A stretch of 5,087 bases of DNA, from the NCBI GenBank assembly GCA_003233025.1, contig QIKS01000125.1, forward strand, positions 1-5,087, in the 5' to 3' direction. The position numbers were made by a program, and so were the translations under genes. Below, in pieces: positions 1 to 5,087 of this stretch. Positions within the stretch are counted from its first letter, which is position 1, and each line of letters opens with the position of its first letter. The notes beneath the pieces were generated by a model. That model did not search any database. It worked only from the letters and a program-made list of their open reading frames with translations, and had not been told where the DNA came from. Origin of the DNA: Hellea balneolensis (GTDB taxonomy: Bacteria > Pseudomonadota > Alphaproteobacteria > Caulobacterales > Maricaulaceae).

Positions 1-14
1 GTTCTTATCATGCA

Positions 15-38
15 TGGTATAAATCAAGCAAGAAGGAG
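15..38 (+). promoter_or_regulatory. Candidate extended -10 element and strong RBS of the GST-like gene
   Basis: TATAAA at 18-23 is preceded by TG at 15-16 with one base between, which fits an extended -10 promoter. A matching -35 box would fall just before the window, so it cannot be checked. AAGGAG at 33-38 is a near-perfect Shine-Dalgarno sequence, 8 bases before the ATG at 47, and fixes that start. A promoter this close would give a leader of about 15-20 bases. Confidence 0.5.
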
Positions 39-46
39 ATAAAGAT

Positions 47-742
47 ATGATTGATTTATACACAGCAGCGACCCCCAATGGCTGGAAAGCCAGCATCACA
101 CTGGAAGAATTGGGCTTACCCTATGAGGTCAAAGCGATCGATATTTCTGCTGGCGCGCAAAAAGAGGATTGGTTTTTAAAGATTAATCCCAATGGTCGCA
201 TCCCGGCAATTGTTGATCGGGATAATGGGGATTTCGCCGTTTTTGAAAGCGGTGCTTTGATGATTTATCTGGCGGAAAAAACCGGCAAGCTTTTGCCAAG
301 TGATGTAAAAGGCCGCTCGCAAGTCATCCAATGGCTGATGTTTCAAATGGGCGGTATCGGCCCGATGATGGGACAAGCCAATGTGTTTTATCGTTATTTC
401 CCGGAAAAAATCCAGGCGGCCATTGACCGCTATCAAGCCGAAAGTTCGCGCCTATTTGGCGTTTTGGACGGGCAACTCAAAGACAATGAATATCTGGCTG
501 GTGATTACTCCATTGCCGATATTGCCAATTTTTCCTGGGTGAGAATTCATGAATGGTCGGGTGTCGACATCGAACCCTTTGCCCACTTGCAAAGATGGCT
601 TGGCGCGATTTCAGAGCGGCCTGCGGTTATTGCCGGGCTTAATGTGCCTTATAATCTCGAAGAACGCATGGCCGCCCAAAAAGAAAACGAAGAAGATTTT
701 AAAGAAAAAGCGCGCAAAATGCTGGTGACCAAAAATAGTTAA
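47..742 (+). CDS. YfcG-like (Nu-class) glutathione S-transferase family protein
   Basis: A 231-residue cytosolic glutathione transferase-fold protein. Residues 1-80 form the thioredoxin-like domain: it opens [12 protein letters not shown], very close to E. coli YfcG, with Thr9 and Asn11 at the positions that contact glutathione in that enzyme. The cis-proline motif RIPAIVD (Pro53) and the glutathione-binding ESGA (Glu67-Ser68) follow. Residues 90-205 are the helical domain, with the [15 protein letters not shown] segment at 96-110 and the N-capping/hydrophobic-staple region YSIADIA at 154-160. The protein has no cysteine at all, in line with YfcG-type enzymes, which reduce disulfides using two bound glutathiones rather than a protein thiol. 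A charged tail of about 25 residues ends the protein. The start has an AAGGAG site at ideal spacing. Family assignment is firm; the physiological substrate is not known, and E. coli YghU is a related alternative model. Confidence 0.93.
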   Translation: MIDLYTAATPNGWKASITLEELGLPYEVKAIDISAGAQKEDWFLKINPNGRIPAIVDRDNGDFAVFESGALMIYLAEKTGKLLPSDVKGRSQVIQWLMFQMGGIGPMMGQANVFYRYFPEKIQAAIDRYQAESSRLFGVLDGQLKDNEYLAGDYSIADIANFSWVRIHEWSGVDIEPFAHLQRWLGAISERPAVIAGLNVPYNLEERMAAQKENEEDFKEKARKMLVTKNS

Positions 743-921
743 AAGAACAACGGCCCAAAAATTCCCTTCAAACAAGATACAGCTTTGCTTCCCCGTGTTT
801 TGTTTGTTGTGCCTGAAGCGCGGGAGAACTTCCCTCCAGAGTTTTCGTCAAATCTTCGACTTGCTCGATTATCGCGCATAGCGTGCTTGCGCAACATGGC
901 ATCAAAGCGTATCACCCCCTG
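743..921. other. Spacer between the GST-like gene and crcB, no certain gene
   Basis: There is no clear intrinsic terminator for the GST gene and no convincing sigma-70 promoter for crcB. CCCGTG (792-797) can pair with CGCGGG (818-823), with one G-U pair, and TTC/GAA extends this past a bulged A. GGGA/TCCC near 822-834 is a competing small hairpin. GCGCA/TGCGC near 874-892 is a third. The conserved blocks of the fluoride (crcB) riboswitch are not visible. The plus-strand frame of the GST gene stays open from its TAA to a TGA at 920-922 that overlaps the crcB ATG as TGATG. The codons there include several that are often rare (CGA, ATA, TTA), so I do not call it a gene. Confidence 0.5.
768..902 (-). 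CDS. Possible small ORF of 44 residues, unrecognised and doubtful
   Basis: On the minus strand an ATG at 902 opens a frame that ends with TGA at 770-768. The middle reads like an amphipathic helix (AIIEQVEDLTKTLEG). An AGGGGGTGAT sequence at 911-920 (complement) matches the extended Shine-Dalgarno consensus at 9 of 10 positions, but GGGGG is 12 bases from the ATG; a TTG one codon earlier (905) has better spacing. There is a run of cysteines near the start (two adjacent, then one more). I recognise no family. A promoter for it would have to lie inside crcB on the opposite strand. It could equally be a chance ORF in an intergenic spacer. Confidence 0.18.
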   Translation of the reverse strand: MPCCASTLCAIIEQVEDLTKTLEGSSPALQAQQTKHGEAKLYLV

Positions 922-1308
922 ATGAGCGGACTTTTATATGTCGCCCTTGGCGGGGCTTTGGGGGCGAGCGGGCGTTATTTGCTCGGGGGTTTCCTATCTC
1001 AAACCATAGGGACGGGCTTTCCCTGGGGGACATTGGCCGCCAATGTGTTGGGCGGATTTTTGATGGGTATATTGGTTGCGTGGCTGGCATTTCGGGTGTC
1101 AGAAGGGGAAAATATACGCTTGTTTTTAGGCGTTGGCCTGCTCGGCGGTTTTACAACATTTTCAGCATTTTCCCTGGAGACCATCCGCATGATGGAACAT
1201 AAAACATACACACTGGCCGCCAGTTATGTTTCGGCCTCGGTTGTCTTTTCCCTCTTGGCGGTCTTTTTGGGCTTGGCTTTGGGTCGTAAGATATTGGCCC
1301 TGCCATGA
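922..1308 (+). CDS. crcB: Fluoride ion channel CrcB/Fluc
   Basis: A 128-residue inner-membrane protein of the CrcB/Fluc family, which works as an antiparallel dimer and lets toxic fluoride leave the cell. Four membrane segments are visible at about 3-24, 34-57, 66-87 and 97-121. Family hallmarks are GASGRYLLGG near residues 14-23 (Arg18), GTLAANVLGG with Asn41, and GGFTTFSAFSLE with Phe80 and Phe83, the pore 'Phe box', and Thr79 in the region of the central sodium site. I chose the ATG at 922 because alignment with known CrcB proteins begins there. A GTG at 883 would add 13 hydrophilic residues not expected for the family. Neither start has a good Shine-Dalgarno sequence; the ATG overlaps an upstream TGA (TGATG). 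The 3' end overlaps the next gene by four bases (ATGA). Regulation by fluoride is not evident from the upstream DNA. Confidence 0.95.
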   Translation: MSGLLYVALGGALGASGRYLLGGFLSQTIGTGFPWGTLAANVLGGFLMGILVAWLAFRVSEGENIRLFLGVGLLGGFTTFSAFSLETIRMMEHKTYTLAASYVSASVVFSLLAVFLGLALGRKILALP

Positions 1309-2276
1309 GCGGCGTTCAGAAAATATATGTCGAGGAAGCGGATGATGGCTCCCGGCTTGACCGTTGGTTTAAGCGTCATTTTCCCCACATCCCCCATGGC
1401 CGGGTTGAAAAGCTTTTGCGCACCGGGCAATTGCGGGTTGACGGCAAAAGGGCCAAGGGCAAAGCGCGGCTGGAAAGCGGGCAAATGGTTCGTATTCCGC
1501 CTCTGCCTGAACCCGGCGAGAAACCACCGCCGCGCCGGATTTCAGACGCAGATGCTAACTTCATGCGCGCCATGGTTCTGTACGAAGACAATGATCTTAT
1601 TGCCCTCAACAAACCTGCCGGACTGGCCGTACAAGGCGGAACAAAAACGTCGCGCCATATTGACGGCCTGCTGTCGGCGCTTGCCTATAAGGGAACGCCG
1701 CCGCGACTTGTCCACCGGCTGGATAAGGATACCACCGGCGTTTTGGTTGTTGCCAAAAACGCCAAATCTGCCGCCTGGATTGGCAAATGCTTTCAAAACC
1801 GGCGGGCGCGCAAGGTTTATTGGGGCGTCACCAATGGTGTCCCGCGCCCGATGAGCGGTGAGGTTAAGGGCTATATGCTCAAAGGCGAAGGCGAGGATGG
1901 CCGCGAGGTCATGACGGCTGTTCGCCACGGCAGCGAAGGTGCCAAACACGCCCGCACTCTTTATCAATGCGCAGCGCAAGCGGGCAAACGCGCCGCATGG
2001 GTTGTCATGCAGCCCTTAACCGGGCGCAAACATCAATTGCGTCTGCATATGCATTTGCTGGAGACACCTTTGGTTGGCGACAGGAAATATAGCACGGACA
2101 GGGAATTTCCGGGCGGGCTTGAGGACAAGTTGCACCTACATGCAAAATCCCTGACATTGCCCCACCCCGATGGGTCGGAGATTTATCTCGAAGCCCCATT
2201 GCCGCCTCATATGCGTCATGCTTTTGAGCTGCTGGGTTTTGACGCGAATGCAACCATAGAGCTTATGGACGAATAA
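1305..2276 (+). CDS. rluC: RluC/RluD-type 23S rRNA pseudouridine synthase
   Basis: A 323-residue cytosolic enzyme that isomerises selected uridines of large-subunit rRNA to pseudouridine. An S4 RNA-binding domain covers about residues 15-65 (SRLDRWFKRHFP, then VEKLLRTGQLRVDGKR). The RluA-family catalytic domain covers about 90-300. Its first motif is ALNKPAGLAVQGG (100-112). The catalytic motif is LVHRLDKDTTGVLVVAK with the nucleophile Asp140. KVYWGV (170-175) and the PLTGRKHQLRLHMH segment (237-250) are the later family motifs. The TKTSRHIDGLL stretch before the catalytic loop resembles RluC (E. coli sites 955, 2504 and 2580) more than RluD, but the exact target uridines are inferred, so the symbol is a best guess. 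The ATG overlaps the crcB stop by four bases and the TAA overlaps the next ATG by one base, and neither junction has a strong ribosome binding site, which favours translational coupling in one operon. Confidence 0.93.
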   Translation: MSGVQKIYVEEADDGSRLDRWFKRHFPHIPHGRVEKLLRTGQLRVDGKRAKGKARLESGQMVRIPPLPEPGEKPPPRRISDADANFMRAMVLYEDNDLIALNKPAGLAVQGGTKTSRHIDGLLSALAYKGTPPRLVHRLDKDTTGVLVVAKNAKSAAWIGKCFQNRRARKVYWGVTNGVPRPMSGEVKGYMLKGEGEDGREVMTAVRHGSEGAKHARTLYQCAAQAGKRAAWVVMQPLTGRKHQLRLHMHLLETPLVGDRKYSTDREFPGGLEDKLHLHAKSLTLPHPDGSEIYLEAPLPPHMRHAFELLGFDANATIELMDE

Positions 2277-2974
2277 TGGCCAAACGGTTTTATAAAACTG
2301 TTTTGGTGCAAAAAAGCGAAAGCGGTTATGGGGTAAATCTGGACGATCGGATATTAAAAACGCCGGGCAAGCAAAGTTTGGTATTTAGCCATAAAGCCCA
2401 CGCCGAGCTTGTCGCAGAAGAATGGCGGGCGCAAGGCATAGAGATTTTGCCCCAAACCATGCCCTGTACGCGGCTTGTCAATGTGGCTTGTGAATTGACG
2501 CCGACGCAAAGGCCAACGCTTATTGACGAATTTGTCAGCTATATGGCCAATGATTTACTGTGTTTTCGCAGCCCCGCCCCGAAAGATTTAACCGCGCAGC
2601 AGGGTAAATCTTGGCAACCGGTTTTGGACTGGGCGGCGGATAAATACGGACTTGTTTTAAAAACAACAAAGCGACTTACCCCGCCCAAGCAACCCCGCAC
2701 TTCCTTGCAGGCAGCGCGCAAAATTGCGGCGGGGCTTGATGATAAAAACCTGACTTTATTGTTGCATTTTACCGCAAGCTTTGGCTCCGCCCTGTTGGGC
2801 CTTGCGGTCATGGAGGGGCATATTGACGCCGCAACTGGTTTTGGGCTTTCCCAGCTTGAAGAAAACTACCAAAACCAAAGATGGGGTACGGACGCGCAGG
2901 CCAAAGAACGGACGGAAGCGATTTTGGCCGAGTTGTGCGCTATAAATTTATTGCGCGATGATCTGCGCGAATAA
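2276..2974 (+). CDS. ATP12 family chaperone, F1-ATPase assembly
   Basis: A 232-residue soluble protein of the ATP12 family, found in Alphaproteobacteria and mitochondria. In yeast, Atp12 binds free F1 alpha subunits before they join the alpha3beta3 hexamer. Visible family features are RFYKTVLV at 4-11, LDDRILKTPGKQSL at 22-35, EEWRAQGIEILPQTMPCTRL at 48-67, YMANDLLCFR at 89-98, the QQGKSWQPVLDWA segment at 108-120, and the C-terminal LEENYQNQRWGTDAQAKER block at 194-212. Length is typical of the bacterial members. The start codon overlaps the rluC stop (TAATG), so it is probably co-translated. The last 27 bases overlap the 3' end of the convergent transglycosylase gene. In many alphaproteobacteria a HAD-family hydrolase gene sits between the synthase and ATP12; here it is absent. 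The bacterial role is inferred from the mitochondrial one. Confidence 0.94.
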   Translation: MAKRFYKTVLVQKSESGYGVNLDDRILKTPGKQSLVFSHKAHAELVAEEWRAQGIEILPQTMPCTRLVNVACELTPTQRPTLIDEFVSYMANDLLCFRSPAPKDLTAQQGKSWQPVLDWAADKYGLVLKTTKRLTPPKQPRTSLQAARKIAAGLDDKNLTLLLHFTASFGSALLGLAVMEGHIDAATGFGLSQLEENYQNQRWGTDAQAKERTEAILAELCAINLLRDDLRE

Positions 2975-4201
2975 GTTCTGCTCCACATAACCGTCTTGTG
3001 GCAAGCCATTGGCTTTTTGCCAGGCCCGGATGGCTTTGCGCGTATTGGGGCCAATGCGCCCATCAACACCTTGGGTATCAAAGCCTTGTTCGGTCAAGGT
3101 TTCTTGCAGTGATTTTTTATCGCTTAGGGACAATATTTTGTCGGCGCGGGGCCAGTCGCGCACGATTTGGCCGCGGCCTTGAAAGCTTTCTGCCAAGATG
3201 GCAATGCCCAAAGCATAGCTGGTGGAATTGTTATAACGCTTAATCACATCGAAATTTTTAAAAATTAAAAATGCCGGGCCTTTATGACCGGCAAGCGTCA
3301 GTAATTTTGCGTCTAAAAGTTGGGCATTTGTTGACCAATTTTGCCCGCCAACCGGGTGCACGTCCAGTGCGGCCCAGCTCGCCACCGTTCGTTTACTGCC
3401 GTCCGTCAGGGCATAATCAAACCCGTCTGGCAGCAGGACTTCTGCCAATATAGGTTCTTGAAAGCGCCAGCCATGCCGGGACAAATAATGGGCAGCTGAC
3501 GCCAGCGCGTCGCCTTCATTTTTCCACAAATCCTGATTGCCATCCCCATCAAAATCGACGGCATAATCACGAAATGTGGTCGGGATAAATTGGGTCATGC
3601 CCATAGCCCCGGCCCAAGAGCCTTTAAGTTGGTTTTTGCGCACTTGACCATTTTTGAGCATATCCAGCACGGCAAATAATTGCTCTTCGCCAAATTCTTG
3701 CCGCCGGCCTTCAAAGGCAAAGGTCGCCAGATTATCAATAATATCCTGGGTGCCGATATTGTTGCCATAATTGGATTCCAGTCCCCAAATACTGGTTAAA
3801 ATATAGGAATCTACCTGGTAGCGGCTTTGAATGGCCGCAAAAAGAGTTGCATGTTTTGTCAGCTTGGCTTGACCGCTCTTAAGCCTTGCCGGGGAACGTA
3901 CCCCGTCGACATAAGACCAGACCGGCTTGGTAAATTCTGGCTGTGTGCTGTCACTTTCCAAAGCTCGCGGGTTAATTTTTGCGTTGCCGATGACGCTGCG
4001 CACCAAATCAGATCCATAGCCTTTGGCGATGGCTCTGGCGCTGAAATCAGCTTGCCAATGTTCAAACACTTGCGCTTGGGTCTGTTCTTGCTGGTTGCTT
4101 TGGGGGGGCTGCGGGGCCGTATTTTGTGTGGCATTTTGTGCAGCTGGGGCGCTGGCGCAAGCGGCCAGAGCCAGAGAAAAAACGGTGATAAATCTCATCA
4201 T
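2948..4201 (-). CDS. MltB-family lytic murein transglycosylase lipoprotein with C-terminal PG-binding domain
   Basis: A 417-residue cell-wall enzyme of the GH103 (MltB/Slt35) type, which cleaves the MurNAc-GlcNAc bond of peptidoglycan to leave 1,6-anhydroMurNAc ends. A short hydrophobic N-terminus ends in the lipobox LAAC with Cys15, so a lipid-anchored, probably outer-membrane, protein is expected. A Gln/Asn/Thr/Pro-rich linker covers about 20-44. The catalytic domain is about 45-345: IWGLESNYGNNIGTQD holds the catalytic Glu142, GAMGMTQFIPTTFRDYAVD follows at 198-216, an EF-hand-like calcium loop has Asp216, Asp218, Asp220 and Asp224, and KRYNNSTSYALGI is at 321-333. Residues about 357-415 form a PG_binding_1 domain (VDGRIGPNTRKAIRAWQKANGL). 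Two ATGs in tandem (4201 and 4198) are possible starts; no Shine-Dalgarno sequence is visible. The gene diverges from rpmJ and converges on the ATP12 gene with a 27-base overlap. Confidence 0.95.
   Translation of the reverse strand: MMRFITVFSLALAACASAPAAQNATQNTAPQPPQSNQQEQTQAQVFEHWQADFSARAIAKGYGSDLVRSVIGNAKINPRALESDSTQPEFTKPVWSYVDGVRSPARLKSGQAKLTKHATLFAAIQSRYQVDSYILTSIWGLESNYGNNIGTQDIIDNLATFAFEGRRQEFGEEQLFAVLDMLKNGQVRKNQLKGSWAGAMGMTQFIPTTFRDYAVDFDGDGNQDLWKNEGDALASAAHYLSRHGWRFQEPILAEVLLPDGFDYALTDGSKRTVASWAALDVHPVGGQNWSTNAQLLDAKLLTLAGHKGPAFLIFKNFDVIKRYNNSTSYALGIAILAESFQGRGQIVRDWPRADKILSLSDKKSLQETLTEQGFDTQGVDGRIGPNTRKAIRAWQKANGLPQDGYVEQNLFAQIIAQ
3254..3293 (-). terminator. Terminator-like hairpin inside the transglycosylase gene
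   Basis: On the minus strand TGCCGG (3293-3288) pairs with CCGGCA (3277-3272) around a 10-base loop and is followed at once by TTTTTAATTTTTA. This has the form of an intrinsic terminator oriented with the gene, but it lies within codons for the AGHKGPAFLIFKNF segment (304-317), after the catalytic Glu and before the PG-binding domain. The stem is only 6 bp and translating ribosomes would cover it, so it may have no effect in normal expression. Confidence 0.3.
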
Positions 4202-4202
4202 G

Positions 4203-4231
4203 GATATAGGCTAGCAAGGCCGAGGTGCGAA
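4203..4231 (-). promoter_or_regulatory. Candidate promoter of the transglycosylase gene
   Basis: On the minus strand TTCGCA (4231-4226) and TATATC (4208-4203) are separated by 17 bases and each matches the sigma-70 consensus at 4 of 6 positions. The -10 box ends one base before the first ATG, so transcription would begin at or just after the tandem ATGs and give a leaderless or near-leaderless mRNA. That would agree with the lack of a Shine-Dalgarno sequence, but both boxes are imperfect and a promoter farther upstream is possible. Confidence 0.25.
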
Positions 4232-4291
4232 GGCTAGGGCTATGTGGTATTGGCACTGTAATTTTATGGCGGTTTTGTCGATGAAACAGGC

Positions 4292-4342
4292 TTGACTTAT
4301 GGTATATCCCCTCCTAGGTTCCGCCCTCGAATTTAGATAGGA
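4292..4342 (+). promoter_or_regulatory. Candidate rpmJ promoter and RBS
   Basis: TTGACT (4292-4297, within CTTGAC) is a good -35 box. A 17-base spacer leads to TAGGTT (4315-4320), a weak -10 that keeps the first T, the second A and the last T. Transcription would start near 4327, leaving a leader of about 20 bases. AGGA at 4339-4342 lies 7 bases before the ATG at 4350 and acts as the ribosome binding site. Confidence 0.5.
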
Positions 4343-4349
4343 AAAGATG

Positions 4350-4475
4350 ATGAAAGTCCGCAGTTCTTTAAAATCCCTGAAAACCCGCCACCGCGATTGT
4401 CAGGTTGTGCGCCGTAAAGGTCGTGTTTATGTCATTAACAAGACCAATCCACGCTTTAAGGCCAGACAAGGCTAA
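4350..4475 (+). CDS. rpmJ: 50S ribosomal protein L36 (bL36)
   Basis: A 41-residue, highly basic protein of the large ribosomal subunit, read as [20 protein letters not shown] followed by [21 protein letters not shown]. It is the usual alphaproteobacterial form, close to E. coli YkgO. Only one cysteine (Cys17) of the classical zinc ribbon remains; the first Cys position is lost, the third is Asn30 and the His is replaced, so it should not bind zinc in the classical way. ATG occurs twice in tandem at 4347 and 4350. I prefer 4350 because it gives the family N-terminus and a 7-base gap from AGGA. The gene has its own likely promoter and a downstream terminator, so it is probably transcribed alone, as is common for this gene in Alphaproteobacteria. 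Confidence 0.97.
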   Translation: MKVRSSLKSLKTRHRDCQVVRRKGRVYVINKTNPRFKARQG

Positions 4476-4490
4476 GGAAAACTCTCCTTA
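4473..4490 (+). repeat. Small inverted repeat over the rpmJ stop codon
   Basis: TAAGGA (4473-4478, including the TAA stop) is a perfect inverted repeat of TCCTTA (4485-4490), with a 6-base loop. The stem is AT-rich and short, so on its own it is weak. It lies 16 bases ahead of the strong terminator hairpin and could help protect the rpmJ 3' end, or be chance. Confidence 0.35.
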
Positions 4491-4506
4491 CCAAGAATAA
4501 ATGATC

Positions 4507-4542
4507 AAGCCTCTTGCGTAAACCCGCAAGAGGCTTCATTTT
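4507..4542 (+). terminator. Intrinsic terminator after rpmJ
   Basis: AAGCCTCTTGCG (4507-4518) pairs perfectly over 12 bp with CGCAAGAGGCTT (4525-4536) around a 6-base loop. The downstream tract is CATTTTA, a short run of four T. The long GC-containing stem makes this the clearest structural element in the window. It ends just before the first possible ATG of the next gene, so it also forms the upstream edge, or the leader, of that gene. Confidence 0.85.
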
Positions 4543-4548
4543 ATGGGG

Positions 4549-5087
4549 ATGATGAAAAAAATACTGCTCGCCTTATTTGTCCTGCTGCTAGGTTTCTCTT
4601 ATGCTTCTGGGCAAGAAGCTCTGCCAGACGCTCCAGAACTGCCGGCTTTGCCAGATATTCCGCAAGCGGAAGAAACCACGGATGAAGCGCCAGAAGGTGG
4701 GAAAGATCTTACCGTCCGCTCACAAGAAGGTCGCCAGGAAATGCTGCAGGGTTTGTTTCGGGCCTTAAAGGCGTCACCTGACGTAGAAGATGCAAATTTG
4801 GTCGCTGAAGAGGTTTGGGCGGTGTTTTTGCAGTCGGGCAGTGCGTCTGTGGATTTCCTGTTAATGCGCGGCATTGCCGCCCAGTCGAGCGGCGATATCA
4901 AATTGGCCCGGCTGATGTATGACCATGTGACTAATTTGCAGCCGGAATTTGCCGAAGGCTGGTCGCGTTCTGGCCGCTTGGCCATTGAAGAAGACGACTT
5001 AAGCCGCGCCGTTGCCGATACCACCCAAAGCCTCATCCTAGAGCCGCGCCATTTTTACGCCCTGTGGACGCTGGGCAATATTTTGGA
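4549..5087 (+). CDS. Exported tetratricopeptide repeat protein, 3' end beyond window
   Basis: The reading frame is open to the window edge, giving at least 179 residues. A Lys-Lys start and a hydrophobic stretch at about 5-18 form a signal peptide, likely cleaved near residues 19-21, so a periplasmic location is expected. A Pro/Glu/Asp-rich linker follows (about 22-50). Residues 101-134 and 135-168 fit the 34-residue TPR pattern with Gly at position 8, Ala at 20 and Pro at 32, and a third repeat begins at 169. The blocks VFLQSGSASVDFLLMRG and LEPRHFYALWTLGNIL are typical of a conserved alphaproteobacterial TPR family of unknown function. ATG occurs at 4543, 4549 and 4552; 4549 or 4552 fits a signal peptide best. 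GGGG at 4545-4548 is the only Shine-Dalgarno-like sequence and is very close, so the exact start is uncertain. No clear promoter is visible after the rpmJ terminator. Confidence 0.88.
   Translation, partial: MMKKILLALFVLLLGFSYASGQEALPDAPELPALPDIPQAEETTDEAPEGGKDLTVRSQEGRQEMLQGLFRALKASPDVEDANLVAEEVWAVFLQSGSASVDFLLMRGIAAQSSGDIKLARLMYDHVTNLQPEFAEGWSRSGRLAIEEDDLSRAVADTTQSLILEPRHFYALWTLGNIL

Noticed and set aside
743..921. Fluoride riboswitch upstream of crcB
   Set aside because: The conserved GGNGAUGG-type start, pseudoknot segments and 3' CUGAUG block of the crcB motif are not found; having crcB downstream is not enough.
883..921. Longer crcB starting at GTG 883
   Set aside because: It adds 13 non-membrane residues before the conserved family start at 922 and has no ribosome binding site.
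1327..1854. 175-residue plus-strand ORF inside the pseudouridine synthase gene
   Set aside because: It is an overlapping frame of a clearly homologous gene and shows no family features.
1542..1979. 145-residue minus-strand ORF antisense to the pseudouridine synthase gene
   Set aside because: Shadow of the coding strand; no recognisable domain or ribosome binding context.
2950..2972. Bidirectional terminator between the convergent genes
   Set aside because: The stem is short with a bulge and neither strand has a proper T-tract after it.
3827..4237. 136-residue plus-strand ORF opposite the transglycosylase N-terminus
   Set aside because: Antisense shadow of a confidently assigned gene.
4599..5036. 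145-residue minus-strand ORF at the right edge
   Set aside because: It lies antisense to the TPR protein, whose signal peptide and TPR consensus residues show the plus strand is the coding one.
1..5087. Mobile element, CRISPR array, toxin-antitoxin or defence system
   Set aside because: No transposase, integrase, spaced direct repeats, terminal inverted repeats or defence-family domains are visible; the genes are core functions in a syntenic layout.

Overview
The window looks like a piece of an alphaproteobacterial chromosome of roughly even base composition. The clearest signs are a 41-residue L36 of the alphaproteobacterial, zinc-ligand-poor type, an ATP12-type F1-ATPase assembly chaperone (a family of Alphaproteobacteria and mitochondria), the gene order crcB - rluC-type synthase - ATP12, and a periplasmic TPR protein of a common alphaproteobacterial family. 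No species can be named from this alone. There is no sign of a mobile element, phage, CRISPR array, tRNA or rRNA; nearly everything is housekeeping DNA.

Layout. (1) 1-742: a YfcG/Nu-class glutathione transferase-like gene with a strong ribosome binding site and an extended -10 element. (2) 743-921: a 179-base spacer with no certain gene. It holds some foldable sequence, a short minus-strand ORF with a Shine-Dalgarno-like sequence, and an open plus-strand frame that continues from the GST stop codon to a TGATG junction with crcB. (3) 922-2974: a tight three-gene plus-strand unit, crcB/fluC (fluoride channel), an RluC/RluD-type 23S rRNA pseudouridine synthase and ATP12, joined by ATGA and TAATG overlaps that suggest translational coupling. 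(4) 2948-4201, minus strand: an MltB-family lytic transglycosylase lipoprotein with a C-terminal peptidoglycan-binding domain; its 3' end overlaps the 3' end of the ATP12 gene tail to tail. (5) 4202-4346: a divergent promoter region. (6) 4350-4475: rpmJ (L36), then a strong intrinsic terminator at 4507-4542. (7) 4549 to the window end: the start of an exported TPR protein, cut off by the window edge.

Functionally, the crcB unit mixes ion detoxification, ribosome modification and ATP synthase assembly, so the grouping looks like conserved synteny rather than a pathway. The transglycosylase acts on the cell wall, and the TPR protein is predicted to be periplasmic. I did not find a convincing undescribed system. 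The points most worth checking are regulatory: a terminator-like hairpin inside the transglycosylase coding sequence, a terminator abutting the TPR start codon, a possible leaderless promoter for the transglycosylase, and the gst-crcB spacer.
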